Source: Undibacterium umbellatum (GTDB lineage: Bacteria; Pseudomonadota; Gammaproteobacteria; Burkholderiales; Burkholderiaceae_D). From it: DNA of 64,000 bases. The position numbers and the translations under genes are program-made. The DNA is taken from assembly GCF_014284125.1 (NCBI RefSeq), contig NZ_JACOFX010000001.1, forward strand, positions 682,001 to 746,000, given 5' to 3'. Shown here in pieces: positions 17,907 through 26,936 of the stretch. Numbering within the stretch: position 1 is the first letter of the stretch; the number at the start of each line of letters is the position of its first letter. The notes under the pieces are model-generated. The model saw only the letters and a list, made by a program, of their open reading frames with translations, made no database searches and had not been told where the DNA came from.

Positions 17907-18257
17907 AGCTTCCCCTGAATACGAACATGGATAAGTGACAGTACTTGCTTTAGCTAACCTACATAGTGAGCATGCCGATATCAATGAGAACGTCGCATAT
18001 CAAAAGCTATCGGCATGTACAAAAACAAGAAAAGCTTCATGCTGTACGTCAATATTACGCCGCAGACTAAGCAATGAGAAAAAAAATTTATCCTTTTCAC
18101 CACTTTGTATAACAAGTTAACAAGTCTGTAGGCTGGCAACATCAGTTTAGTTCGAGATACTGATCTTTTTGTGCTGCCAAGTACACCCCTCGCCTGCAAA
18201 GAGCTAAAGCCTTTTCAAAGGGAGCAATTTAGACTGGATATTTCTCTGGAGACACGA
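17907..18257. other. divergent promoter region, chemoreceptor and acetyltransferase
   Basis: About 350 bp without a gene. It holds the ribosome-binding sites of both flanking genes and the inverted repeat at 17971-18017. No other structure is evident. Confidence 0.5.
17971..18017. repeat. 10-bp inverted repeat with sigma-28-like GCCGATA boxes
   Basis: CATGCCGATA (17971-17980) and TATCGGCATG (18008-18017) are perfect inverted repeats 27 bp apart, upstream of the chemoreceptor. Each arm contains GCCGATA, close to the -10 box of flagellar sigma-28 promoters. On the plus strand TAAC lies 15 bp before one box, a partial fit to the -35 box. The arm facing the chemoreceptor lacks a good -35. Confidence 0.35.
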
Positions 18258-18767
18258 ATGAACATCATCAAGACAGAAAGACTGCTACTACGCACGGTGA
18301 CCGCGGATGATGCAGCTTTCTACCTGTCACTTGTGAATGACCCTGCATTTATAGAAAACATACGTGACAAGGGCATACGCACCTTGGACGAGGCACTTAA
18401 TGACATTATCAATGGGCCTATGGCAAATCAGGAAAAAACTGGCTTCAGCCTGTATGTGGTAGAACACAAAGAAGATGGCCAAGCCATGGGTTTATGCGGG
18501 CTCGTCAAGCGTGAAAGCTTGAAAAATATTGACCTGGGCTACGCATTTTTGCCGCAATTCCTAGGTCAGGGATATGCCAGAGAAGCAGCCGGGGCAACAT
18601 TAGCCTATGCCAATACACATTTGGGCATGACCAAACTGGCAGCCATTACCGCGCCGGGGAATCTCGCTTCCAACAAATTATTGCAAGACCTGGGGTTTAA
18701 AATGGAGGCTGTCGTCATTCTGCCGGGTGAAAGTAAAGATACCAATTTATACGCCTACGAATTCTAA
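18258..18767 (+). CDS. GNAT family N-acetyltransferase
   Basis: A 169-residue acetyltransferase resembling RimJ/RimL-type GNATs. It opens with TERLLLRTVTADDA, has the acetyl-CoA-binding segment near LGYAFLPQFLGQGYAREA (Q-x-x-G-x-A pattern) and ends with NLASNKLLQDLGFKMEA. Substrate could be a protein N-terminus or a small molecule; it cannot be read from sequence. The ATG at 18258 follows GGAGA at a good distance; the frame is open 29 codons further up without support. It is convergent with the DUF1854 gene. Confidence 0.87.
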   Translation: MNIIKTERLLLRTVTADDAAFYLSLVNDPAFIENIRDKGIRTLDEALNDIINGPMANQEKTGFSLYVVEHKEDGQAMGLCGLVKRESLKNIDLGYAFLPQFLGQGYAREAAGATLAYANTHLGMTKLAAITAPGNLASNKLLQDLGFKMEAVVILPGESKDTNLYAYEF

Positions 18768-18797
18768 ATTGGTACCAACGCAGTTCAACAAATAAGC

Positions 18798-19268
18798 TTA
18801 CAAGAAACGATCCAATATCTTGCGACTATGCTTGTCTATTTCATACATATCGCGTATCAGGAATTGTATACCGTGATTATCGGTAATCAATAAAGAGGTC
18901 TTTCCTATGCGACGTATGTCTTCGTCGCCCTTGAGGACAAAATCAGTCTCACCACGATCTGTGGCCACCGTCCAGGTGCAAGGCAAGGCAAAGCTGGTGA
19001 CACTGATGATGCTGCTGATCTCAGGCATGAATTCGCGACCTTCCAGCTCCTCCATGACCAGTGCACGCACATCTACTGCAAGGTCATCGAGTTGATCGAT
19101 CCATGCCACTTCGCGCCCGTCTGTCATGACCAGGGACATGCCCGCCAATGGTGACTGGATAGGGAATGCCCGCACCGGGCTGACACCTTCAAACACTTCG
19201 CCAGCCTCATTGCTGAGTATCAGTTTGCCGAAAGAATTGCGGGTCAGGGTAAATTTTGTTGTTGTCAT
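18798..19268 (-). CDS. DUF1854 protein, cyanophycin-locus partner
   Basis: A 156-residue soluble protein of the DUF1854 family, which is repeatedly found next to cyanophycin synthetase genes in betaproteobacteria. Recognisable parts are FEGVSPVRAFPIQSP in the first half and LLITDNHGIQFLIRDMYEID near the C-terminus. It has no enzyme motif I recognise. Its start lies 6 bp after the ABC transporter stop, and its ribosome-binding site (GAGGAG) overlaps the last codons of that gene, so the two are almost certainly made together. A role in handling cyanophycin or its transporter is inferred from context only. Confidence 0.85.
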   Translation of the reverse strand: MTTTKFTLTRNSFGKLILSNEAGEVFEGVSPVRAFPIQSPLAGMSLVMTDGREVAWIDQLDDLAVDVRALVMEELEGREFMPEISSIISVTSFALPCTWTVATDRGETDFVLKGDEDIRRIGKTSLLITDNHGIQFLIRDMYEIDKHSRKILDRFL

Positions 19269-19274
19269 CTTCTA

Positions 19275-21530
19275 TTACTCCTCAACCAGTTCTGCATTGC
19301 GGGCTTGCGCCTGATACAGATTGTAGTAAGCACCTTCTTTGGCCATCAACTCGTCATGGCTACCAACCTCGACTACCTGGCCTCTGTCCAACACCACCAG
19401 ACGGTCAGCCTTGTGCAGGGTGGACAGTCTATGGGCAATCGCGATCGTGGTACGGCCTTGCACCAGGTTATCGAGGGCTTTCTGGATTTCTTTTTCTGTT
19501 TGCGAATCGACCGAAGAAGTCGCTTCATCCATGATCAAAATACGTGGATCAATGAGCAAAGCTCGCGCGATTGAGATACGCTGACGCTCACCGCCAGACA
19601 AGCCCTGTCCACGTTCACCAACCATGGAGTCATAGCCTTGCGGCAAACGCAAAATGAATTCATGGGCGTGAGCAGCGCGCGCCGCTGCAATAATTTCATC
19701 ACGTGTGGCTTCCGGTTTGCCATAGGCGATGTTCTCGGCGATGGTGCCAAAGAACAGGAAAGGCTCTTGCAAAACCAGGCCAATATTTTGGCGGTAGTCA
19801 GACACAGCAAATGAGCGTATATCAACGCCATCGAGCAAAATCGCGCCTTCCGAGACATCATAAAAGCGGCAAATCAGGTTCACAAGCGTACTTTTGCCTG
19901 AACCACTGTGACCAACCAGCCCTATCATTTCACCTGGCTTGATATTCAGGTTAATGCCACGGTTAACCGCACGGTTACCATAGCGGAAACCCACTTCACG
20001 CAATTCTATCTGACCTTTGACTTCTTTTACCTTCACAGGATTTTGTGGATCAGGCACGCTCGATACATGATCAAGAATATCGAAAATGCGCTTGGCAGCC
20101 GAAGCAGATTTCTGCGTCACGGACACGATACGGCTCATGGAATCAATACGGCCATAAAAGTTGCTGATAAAAGCCACAGCAGCGACCAGAGAACCGACAG
20201 TAATATCACCTTTCGATATCTGCCAGATACCAAAGCCCCAGACCACCAGAATGCCGAGATCAGTCAGGAATGATACGGTGGGAGAAAACAGCGACCAGAC
20301 CTTGTTGAGCTTGTCGTTGACTGCCAGATTATGCTTATTCGCTTCACGGAAGCGCCCTGCTTCACGCTTTTCCTGGGCAAAGGCTTTGACCACCCGTATG
20401 CCTGGAATGGTATCTGCCAACACATTGGTCACTTCGCCCCATACCCTGTCTATCTTTTCAAAACCGGTACGCAATTTGTCACGCACCAGATGGATCATCC
20501 AGGCAATAAATGGCAGCGGCAGCAAGGTCACCAAGGCCAGCTTGGTATTGATCTGCAACAGAAAAGCAGCCGTCATAATGAACATCAGTACGTCGGTAGC
20601 AAAGTCCAGCAGATGCAGGGACAGATAAACACAAATGCGGTCACTTTCGCTACCTATGCGTGACATCAGGTCGCCAGTGCGTTTACCACCAAAATATTCG
20701 AGTGACAATTTCAGCAGATGTTCATAGGTAGCAGTACGCAAATCTGCACCAATCCGCTCTGACACCAGTGCCAGGATATAAGTCTTGCCCCAGCTCAGCA
20801 GCCACGCAATTACCGCAGAACCAAGCAAACCACCGATATAAAACACCACCAGCTTGGGGTCAACATGCGCACCGTTTTGATAGGGGATCAGCACCTCATC
20901 CGTCAACGGCTTGGTCAGATAACGAGGGATCATGTGGGCCGCCGTACCCAGCAGCATCAGCGTGAAGCCGATGAACAGTTGCAAACGGTAAGGATGGGCA
21001 AATCGCCACAGGCGTAACAGTGTCCAAGTGGACGGAGGTGTATACGTGACCTTGGTGCACACCGGGCATTCTTCCTGATCCGGTTCCAGCACGGCTTTAC
21101 AGCTAGGACAGATATTTTGTTCTGCACGAATTACTGGCATGCCAGTCACATGGCTTAGCAACTGCTCCTTGAAGTGGTCCAGCAAGCGTATGGCATGCAA
21201 ATTTTGGCCCAAAGTAAAGCGCCAGGTGGCCTCCAAACCCTCTTCATCCACCAGTTCCAAATGGCCGACACCAGCATGATCGTGATGACTTAATTGCAAA
21301 CCCTGCCTAAAACGCCATTCTTTCCAATCAGTTTCGCCGGGCGACTTGGTCAGCAAACGCTGGTCAGTCACCACCAGCAAGCCCTTGCGGAAGCGAAGTT
21401 TGTTGTCGAGGTCAACCTCCAGGGTAGTCAAAACGTTCTCGCCCTTGGCGATCTGACTATTGAGGTCAGCCTGCCAGGCTACTGGAATTGATGCAACTGG
21501 CTGCTCGGGACTGAATTGTGTTGTGGTCAT
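19275..21530 (-). CDS. cyanophycin-locus ABC transporter with PH-like and zinc-ribbon N-terminus
   Basis: A 751-residue ABC half-transporter of the exporter (MsbA/LmrA) type. Residues about 170-480 form the six-helix membrane domain. The ATPase has Walker A GHSGSGKST (540-548), Q-loop LVLQEP (585-590), signature LSGGERQ (644-650) and Walker B ILIMDEA (664-670), so it should hydrolyse ATP as a homodimer. The first 165 residues are unusual: a beta-rich PH-like part (about 30-125, with KLRFRKGLLVVTDQRLL) and a four-Cys ribbon CPSC (141-144) and CPVC (155-158). It is divergent from the cyanophycin synthetases and followed by the DUF1854 gene. Cargo unknown; such genes are known as cyanophycin-associated transporters. 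Confidence 0.88.
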   Translation of the reverse strand: MTTTQFSPEQPVASIPVAWQADLNSQIAKGENVLTTLEVDLDNKLRFRKGLLVVTDQRLLTKSPGETDWKEWRFRQGLQLSHHDHAGVGHLELVDEEGLEATWRFTLGQNLHAIRLLDHFKEQLLSHVTGMPVIRAEQNICPSCKAVLEPDQEECPVCTKVTYTPPSTWTLLRLWRFAHPYRLQLFIGFTLMLLGTAAHMIPRYLTKPLTDEVLIPYQNGAHVDPKLVVFYIGGLLGSAVIAWLLSWGKTYILALVSERIGADLRTATYEHLLKLSLEYFGGKRTGDLMSRIGSESDRICVYLSLHLLDFATDVLMFIMTAAFLLQINTKLALVTLLPLPFIAWMIHLVRDKLRTGFEKIDRVWGEVTNVLADTIPGIRVVKAFAQEKREAGRFREANKHNLAVNDKLNKVWSLFSPTVSFLTDLGILVVWGFGIWQISKGDITVGSLVAAVAFISNFYGRIDSMSRIVSVTQKSASAAKRIFDILDHVSSVPDPQNPVKVKEVKGQIELREVGFRYGNRAVNRGINLNIKPGEMIGLVGHSGSGKSTLVNLICRFYDVSEGAILLDGVDIRSFAVSDYRQNIGLVLQEPFLFFGTIAENIAYGKPEATRDEIIAAARAAHAHEFILRLPQGYDSMVGERGQGLSGGERQRISIARALLIDPRILIMDEATSSVDSQTEKEIQKALDNLVQGRTTIAIAHRLSTLHKADRLVVLDRGQVVEVGSHDELMAKEGAYYNLYQAQARNAELVEE

Positions 21531-21925
21531 CGTGAAACGAACTCCGGCTCAATAGCTGGTCCCGAACAAAATCAGGACATAAATTTTAGTAAAAGAGATC
21601 ACTTGGTTTCCGTTTCAAGCATAAGCCATGTCACGGAAGCAGCAATTTACGGTATTCTATCGGAAGAAAAATAATCAGATAACTCTGATCAAGAGGATGA
21701 ACTGCTTTTGCGCTGGAGCGCAAGTATATCAGCAAGCGTGCTCTCCACAGCCGCTTTCAATATGCTATGCGAAGTAATATTGTGGTTATGGCAAGTTTTC
21801 AAGGCACCAGAAAATCTGACATAGCAAGACCAGCCCAAGATGTTGCGCATTCAGGGAAAACGAAGAAACGCTCTAAAATGACAAGACCTGGTCTGCATAA
21901 AACCGGCTTATAAAAGTTTACATAC
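21531..21925. other. divergent promoter region of the cyanophycin locus
   Basis: About 395 bp between the ABC transporter and the first synthetase-like gene, both transcribed outward. No open frame with a sound start is visible, and I could not find a consensus promoter or a clear palindromic operator. GGAG lies 11 bp before the transporter start on the minus strand. Confidence 0.45.
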
Positions 21926-24103
21926 ATGACAACAAACAAGAAAGACATCCGCATTCTCAGCGCAACGCATTTGCGTGGCCCGAATATCTGGACTTACCGC
22001 CCTGTCATTGAAGCAGTGCTGGATATCGGTGAGCTGGAAGAATTTCCATCGAATAAGATCCCTGGCCTGTATGAGCGCCTGACGACCTGGTTGCCCGGCA
22101 TCATAGAGCACCGCTGTGGTGTCGGTGAACGTGGCGGATTTCTGGAGCGCCTGCGTGAAGGCACCTGGTCTGGTCATATCCTTGAACATGTCGTACTTGA
22201 ATTGCAAAACCTGGCGGGCATGCGCACAGGTTTTGGCCAGACCCGTTCGACCAATGTGGTCGGCGTTTATAAAATGGCCTTTCGCACCCGCGAAGAACAG
22301 GTAGGACGCGCCGCCCTGCAAATTGGCCGCGACTTGTTGATGGCGGCAATTGAAGACCAAGCTTTTGACCTGCGAGTGAAAGTGAATGAATTACGCGAAT
22401 TGGTCGATGCGCGCTGCCTTGGCCCCAGCACGGCCAGCATTGTTGACGCTGCGACCGATCGCCGCATTCCCTCCATACGCCTGACTGACGGCAATCTGGT
22501 GCAATTAGGGCATGGCGCTGCCCAGCGCCGCATCTGGACGGCGGAAACTGACCGAACCAGCGCCATTGCCGAAAGCATCGCCAGCGATAAAGACCTGACC
22601 AAAACATTGCTGCAATCATGCGGTGTACCTGTGCCTGAAGGCTCACTGGTGCGAAGCGCCGAAGAAGCCTGGGAAGAAGCGCAGGATATCGGCCTGCCTG
22701 TCGTTGTGAAACCTTATGATGGCAATCATGGCCGCGGTGTTTCCTTGAACCTGATGACACAGGAAGATGTCACTGCGGCCTACCATCTCGCTGCACGCAA
22801 AGGCGATAGCAAGAGCGTTATTGTGGAGCGCTTCATCGCTGGCGATGAGCATCGCGTTCTGGTCGTCGGCAATCAGGTAGTTGCGGTCGGCAAAGGCGAG
22901 TCGCTGTGGGTGACTGGCAATGGCAAATCAAATATCAGTGAACTCGTTGATGACCAGATCAATACTGATCCGCGCCGTGGCACAACAGAAGACTGTCCTT
23001 TGAATTCCTTGAACCCTGCCGAAGGTGCAGAAATTATTCTGGAGTTAAAGCGCCAGGGCATGGATGCTAATTCCATTCCCCTGGAAGGGCAAAAAGTCTT
23101 GATACAGCCAAACGGTAATGTTGCTCTAGACGTCACTGATAACATTCACCCGGATATAGTCTATGCTGCGACACTGGCTGCACGTATCGTAGGCCTGGAC
23201 ATTGCTGGAGTTGACCTGGTAGCAGAAGACATTTCTCGCCCGCTGGCTGAACAAGCTGCAGCAATTATTGAAGTCAATGCCAGCCCAGGCTTGCTCGCCC
23301 ACATCAAGCCAGCCAATGGCGAAGGTCGCCCGGTTGGAAAAGCCATCATCAACCATCTGTTTGCAGCTGACGAAAGTGGTCGCATCAGCATCGTCGGCGT
23401 TGCTGGCACTAAGGGTTGCAGCCTGATCGCACGTCTGATCGGGGCACTGATCCATATCAGTGGCAAGGAAACTGGTGTCGCTTGCTCGCAAGGCTTGTTC
23501 CTTAACAAGCGTCTGGTTACTGATGGCGATTGCGCCAACTGGGAAGCTGGACAAAGACTGCTGATTAACCGCTCGGTACAGGCAGCCGTCTTTGAAACCA
23601 ATGCAAAAGCCATGCTTAGTGATGGTTTGGCTTATGACAAATGTGCTGTGGGTGTTGTTACCGATCTGGATGGTTATGCCGACCTGGGCGCTTTTTACAT
23701 AGACAACCCAGACCAGATGCGCAAAGTCTTGCGTACCCAGGTTGATGTGATTTTGCCTGACGGCGTAGCGGTATTGAATGCTGCTGACCCTGTCGTGGCA
23801 GATCTGGCTGAACTCTGTGATGGCAAGGTGATTTTTTATGCCAGAGACCCGGCACTGGAAGCCATAGTCAATCACCGTGCACTGGGTGAACGCGTGGTAT
23901 TTTTGCGAGATGACAATATCGTACTGGCAGATGGTGAGACTGAAACTGCCCTGCTGCCCCTGAGCGCTTTGAAGCCTGCAAAGGTCGCCCAGGCAGAAAG
24001 TGTACTCGCAGCAGTCGCCGCAGCATGGGCGCTGAACATTACACCAGAATTGATCGGTGCCGGTCTCAGGACTTTTGACTCCAGCAAGAAATCAGCTTAC
24101 TGA
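21926..24103 (+). CDS. cyanophycin synthetase-like protein, CphA2' type
   Basis: A 725-residue paralogue of CphA encoded directly upstream of it. The N domain (1-220) contains HILEH (residues 84-88), an HxxEH motif like that proposed as the primer-making metallopeptidase site in CphA1. The ATP-grasp domain (about 224-480) looks intact, with VVVKPYDGNHGRG (259-271) and IIEVNASPG (447-455). The Mur-ligase-like domain starts near 487, but its P-loop is GTKGCSL (494-500) instead of GTNGKTT, and the C-terminal lobe is absent, so arginine addition by this domain is unlikely. It may add aspartate, make primers or modify the polymer. The gap to cphA is 179 bp. Confidence 0.88.
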   Translation: MTTNKKDIRILSATHLRGPNIWTYRPVIEAVLDIGELEEFPSNKIPGLYERLTTWLPGIIEHRCGVGERGGFLERLREGTWSGHILEHVVLELQNLAGMRTGFGQTRSTNVVGVYKMAFRTREEQVGRAALQIGRDLLMAAIEDQAFDLRVKVNELRELVDARCLGPSTASIVDAATDRRIPSIRLTDGNLVQLGHGAAQRRIWTAETDRTSAIAESIASDKDLTKTLLQSCGVPVPEGSLVRSAEEAWEEAQDIGLPVVVKPYDGNHGRGVSLNLMTQEDVTAAYHLAARKGDSKSVIVERFIAGDEHRVLVVGNQVVAVGKGESLWVTGNGKSNISELVDDQINTDPRRGTTEDCPLNSLNPAEGAEIILELKRQGMDANSIPLEGQKVLIQPNGNVALDVTDNIHPDIVYAATLAARIVGLDIAGVDLVAEDISRPLAEQAAAIIEVNASPGLLAHIKPANGEGRPVGKAIINHLFAADESGRISIVGVAGTKGCSLIARLIGALIHISGKETGVACSQGLFLNKRLVTDGDCANWEAGQRLLINRSVQAAVFETNAKAMLSDGLAYDKCAVGVVTDLDGYADLGAFYIDNPDQMRKVLRTQVDVILPDGVAVLNAADPVVADLAELCDGKVIFYARDPALEAIVNHRALGERVVFLRDDNIVLADGETETALLPLSALKPAKVAQAESVLAAVAAAWALNITPELIGAGLRTFDSSKKSAY

Positions 24104-24282
24104 CAGTATTGACAATTGCACGGGTACGCGATCTGGTACCCGCAAAATTGCAAGATATATTGTTTAGGTATTTTTCTTAGAATTTGCTATTTGTCTGATG
24201 GTGTGATTTCTGATGCTCGCATGCTCAGGCTGTAAAATCAGCACACCATCGTTTGACACCTTTTTCAACAGGATTAAGTTTT

Positions 24283-26853
24283 ATGGAAGTATCACGCATC
24301 CGTGCCCTGCGCGGTCCCAATCTCTGGAGCCACCATACGGCCGTAGAAGCGATTGTTGCCTGCACAAATGAAGAGATGTCAATTGCTGGCCTGAACGGAT
24401 TTGAAGACCGTTTGCGCGCCCTTTTCCCGCAGCTCAGTATTTTGCAACCTACCGGCCATGATGACGCCATCTCCATGGGCCACGTTTTTGAATTACTTAC
24501 CCTGGGCCTGCAGGCTGAAGCTGGTTGCCCGGTCACCTTCAGCCGCACCACGCAAACCCTTGAAGCAGGCATCTTTCAGGTCGTGGTTGAGTATTCAGAA
24601 GAAGCCGTTGGCCGCCTCGCAGTAGAACTGGCTGAGCAAATCATCAATGCAGCATTGAAAGACCAGGCCTTTGACCTGCCTGCTGCGCTCGAGCAATTGC
24701 GTGATCTGGATGAAGATGTGCGCCTGGGGCCATCTACCGGCTCAATTGTAAATGCCGCCGTTGCCCGCAACATCCCCTATCGTCGCCTGACAGATGGCAG
24801 CCTGGTTGCTTTTGGCTGGGGTAGTCGTCAGCGCAAGATACAGGCAGCAGAAATGGATGGCACCAGTGCCATTGCTGAAGCCATTGCGCAAGATAAAGAA
24901 CTGACCAAGAAGCTTTTACACGCTGCTGGTGTGCCAGTGCCATTGGGGCGTTCAGTATCCGACCCTGATGATGCATGGGCAGCTGCCCTCGAAATCGGCC
25001 TGCCTGTTGTGGTTAAACCCAAGGATGGCAATCAAGGCAAAGGCGTGACTGTCAATGTCACAACCCGCGAGCAACTGGATGCAGGCTTCCATGCCGCCAG
25101 TGAATTCCGTGATGACATTCTGGTCGAGCGCTTCTTGCCCGGCAATGATTTCCGTCTGCTGGTAGTCGGCAACAAACTGGTTGCCGCTGCCCGCCGCGAC
25201 CCGCCGCAAGTGGTTGGCGATGGCAAGCAAAGCGTGCGTGAACTGGTTGAACAAGTCAATAAAGACCCGCGCCGTGGCAGTGGACATTCCACTTCTCTGA
25301 CCAAGATACGTTTTGATGATATCGCCCTTGCCAGCCTGGCCAAGCAGGGCTTTGTGGCTGACTCCATTCCTCCCAAGGGCCAGCGCGTGGTATTGCGCAA
25401 TAACGCCAATCTCTCTACTGGTGGCGCAGCAACCGATGTGACAGATGACGTGCACCCGGAAGTCGCCGCCCGTGCAGTAGCTGCTGCACAAATGGTGGGG
25501 CTGGATATTTGCGGTGTCGATCTGGTTTGCGACAGCGTATTGAAACCGATAGAACAGCAAAATGGCGGCATCGTGGAAGTCAATGCTGCGCCAGGTTTGC
25601 GCATGCATCTCTCCCCTTCTTTCGGCAAAGGCCGCCAGGTCGGTGAAGCGATTATTGCCTCCATGTTTGATGACAATGACGATGGCCGCATCCCTATCAT
25701 TGCGGTTACCGGCACGAATGGCAAAACCACGACCGTACGCCTGATTGCCCATCTATTGACAGCCAGCGGCCTGCGTACAGGCATGACCAATACGGATGGC
25801 GTGTATGTTGCAGGCCGCCAGATCGATAGCGGTGATTGCAGCGGCCCGCGCAGTGCCCGCAATGTCTTGTCCCACCCTGATGTTGATGCGGCCGTGTTTG
25901 AAACAGCACGCGGTGGTGTCTTGCGTGAAGGCCTGGCCTATGACCGTTGCCAGGTTGCAGTCGTCACCAATATCGGTTCTGGTGACCATCTTGGCTTGAA
26001 TTACATCACCACGGTAGAAGATCTCGCCGTATTGAAACGCGTCATCGTACAAAACGTTGCTGATAACGGCTATGCCGTACTGAATGCGGCTGACCCTATC
26101 GTTGCGGCCATGGCCAGCAATTGCCCGTCTGCCGTCATCTTCTTCGCGGCTGATCACCAGCATCCTGTCATGGCTACGCATAGAGCACAGGGCAAGCGCG
26201 TCGTCTATGTTGAAAATGGCCATTTGATCGCTGCCGAAGGCAAGACACGCCACAGCGTACCACTGGCTGATATACCTATTACCCGCAATGGCAGCATAGG
26301 TTTCCAGGTCGAGAACGTCATGGCATCCGTGGCTGCGGCTTGGGCAATCAATACTGAGTGGGACAGCATACGCGCAGGTCTGAAGTCTTTTGCCAATGAA
26401 GCAGACAATGCACCTGGCCGCTTCAATGTCTTCAACTTCCGTGGCGCGACACTGATTGCTGATTACGGCCACAACCCGGATGCGATATTGGCACTGGTAC
26501 GCGCAGTCGAAACCATGACAGCCAAACGCCGTTCTGTTGTCATCAGCGGTGCCGGTGACAGACGTGACCAGGACATACGCCAGCAGACTGAAATCCTTGG
26601 TGAATCCTTTGATGACGTAGTGCTGTACCAGGATCAATGCCAGCGTGGTCGTGCCGATGGCGAAGTTGTCGCTCTGTTACGTGCAGGCTTGAGCAATGCC
26701 AGTAAGACCAAACGCATAGATGAAATCAATGGTGAATTCATTGCCATCGATCTGGCCATGGACAGGCTGGAAGCAGGCGACCTGTGCCTGATCCTGATTG
26801 ATCAGGTAGAAGAAGCCCTGGAGCATATCACCAAGCGTGTTGCGGCAGGTTAA
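24283..26853 (+). CDS. cphA: cyanophycin synthetase
   Basis: Non-ribosomal ATP-dependent polymerase that builds multi-L-arginyl-poly-L-aspartate, a nitrogen store kept as cytoplasmic granules. The 856-residue protein has the N domain (1-200), an ATP-grasp aspartate-adding domain (about 205-465, VVVKPKDGNQGKG and VEVNAAPG) and a complete Mur-ligase-like arginine-adding domain with P-loop GTNGKTT (477-483) and a C-terminal lobe (ADYGHNPDA). The N-domain position equivalent to HxxEH reads HVFEL (67-71), so primer production by this protein is doubtful. The ATG at 24283 matches the family start MEVSRIRALRGPNLW; an in-frame TTG at 24253 is less likely. No cyanophycinase gene is in the window. Confidence 0.95.
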   Translation: MEVSRIRALRGPNLWSHHTAVEAIVACTNEEMSIAGLNGFEDRLRALFPQLSILQPTGHDDAISMGHVFELLTLGLQAEAGCPVTFSRTTQTLEAGIFQVVVEYSEEAVGRLAVELAEQIINAALKDQAFDLPAALEQLRDLDEDVRLGPSTGSIVNAAVARNIPYRRLTDGSLVAFGWGSRQRKIQAAEMDGTSAIAEAIAQDKELTKKLLHAAGVPVPLGRSVSDPDDAWAAALEIGLPVVVKPKDGNQGKGVTVNVTTREQLDAGFHAASEFRDDILVERFLPGNDFRLLVVGNKLVAAARRDPPQVVGDGKQSVRELVEQVNKDPRRGSGHSTSLTKIRFDDIALASLAKQGFVADSIPPKGQRVVLRNNANLSTGGAATDVTDDVHPEVAARAVAAAQMVGLDICGVDLVCDSVLKPIEQQNGGIVEVNAAPGLRMHLSPSFGKGRQVGEAIIASMFDDNDDGRIPIIAVTGTNGKTTTVRLIAHLLTASGLRTGMTNTDGVYVAGRQIDSGDCSGPRSARNVLSHPDVDAAVFETARGGVLREGLAYDRCQVAVVTNIGSGDHLGLNYITTVEDLAVLKRVIVQNVADNGYAVLNAADPIVAAMASNCPSAVIFFAADHQHPVMATHRAQGKRVVYVENGHLIAAEGKTRHSVPLADIPITRNGSIGFQVENVMASVAAAWAINTEWDSIRAGLKSFANEADNAPGRFNVFNFRGATLIADYGHNPDAILALVRAVETMTAKRRSVVISGAGDRRDQDIRQQTEILGESFDDVVLYQDQCQRGRADGEVVALLRAGLSNASKTKRIDEINGEFIAIDLAMDRLEAGDLCLILIDQVEEALEHITKRVAAG

Positions 26854-26880
26854 GCTCACAGCAAGACTAAAGAAACAAAA

Positions 26881-26922
26881 AAAATGCCGGGTCAGTTCAT
26901 TTAAAACTGACCCGGCATTTTT
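26881..26922. terminator. bidirectional rho-independent terminator
   Basis: AAAATGCCGGGTCAGTT and AACTGACCCGGCATTTT form a 17-bp stem with a short loop, flanked by an A-run on the left and T6 on the right. It ends cphA on the plus strand and the SDR gene on the minus strand. Confidence 0.95.
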
Positions 26923-26936
26923 TATTCCTGATTTCT

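Noticed and set aside
24952..26637. long minus-strand open frames within cphA
   Set aside because: Antisense to conserved CphA domains; overlapping frames of similar length in several phases show these are by-products of codon usage.
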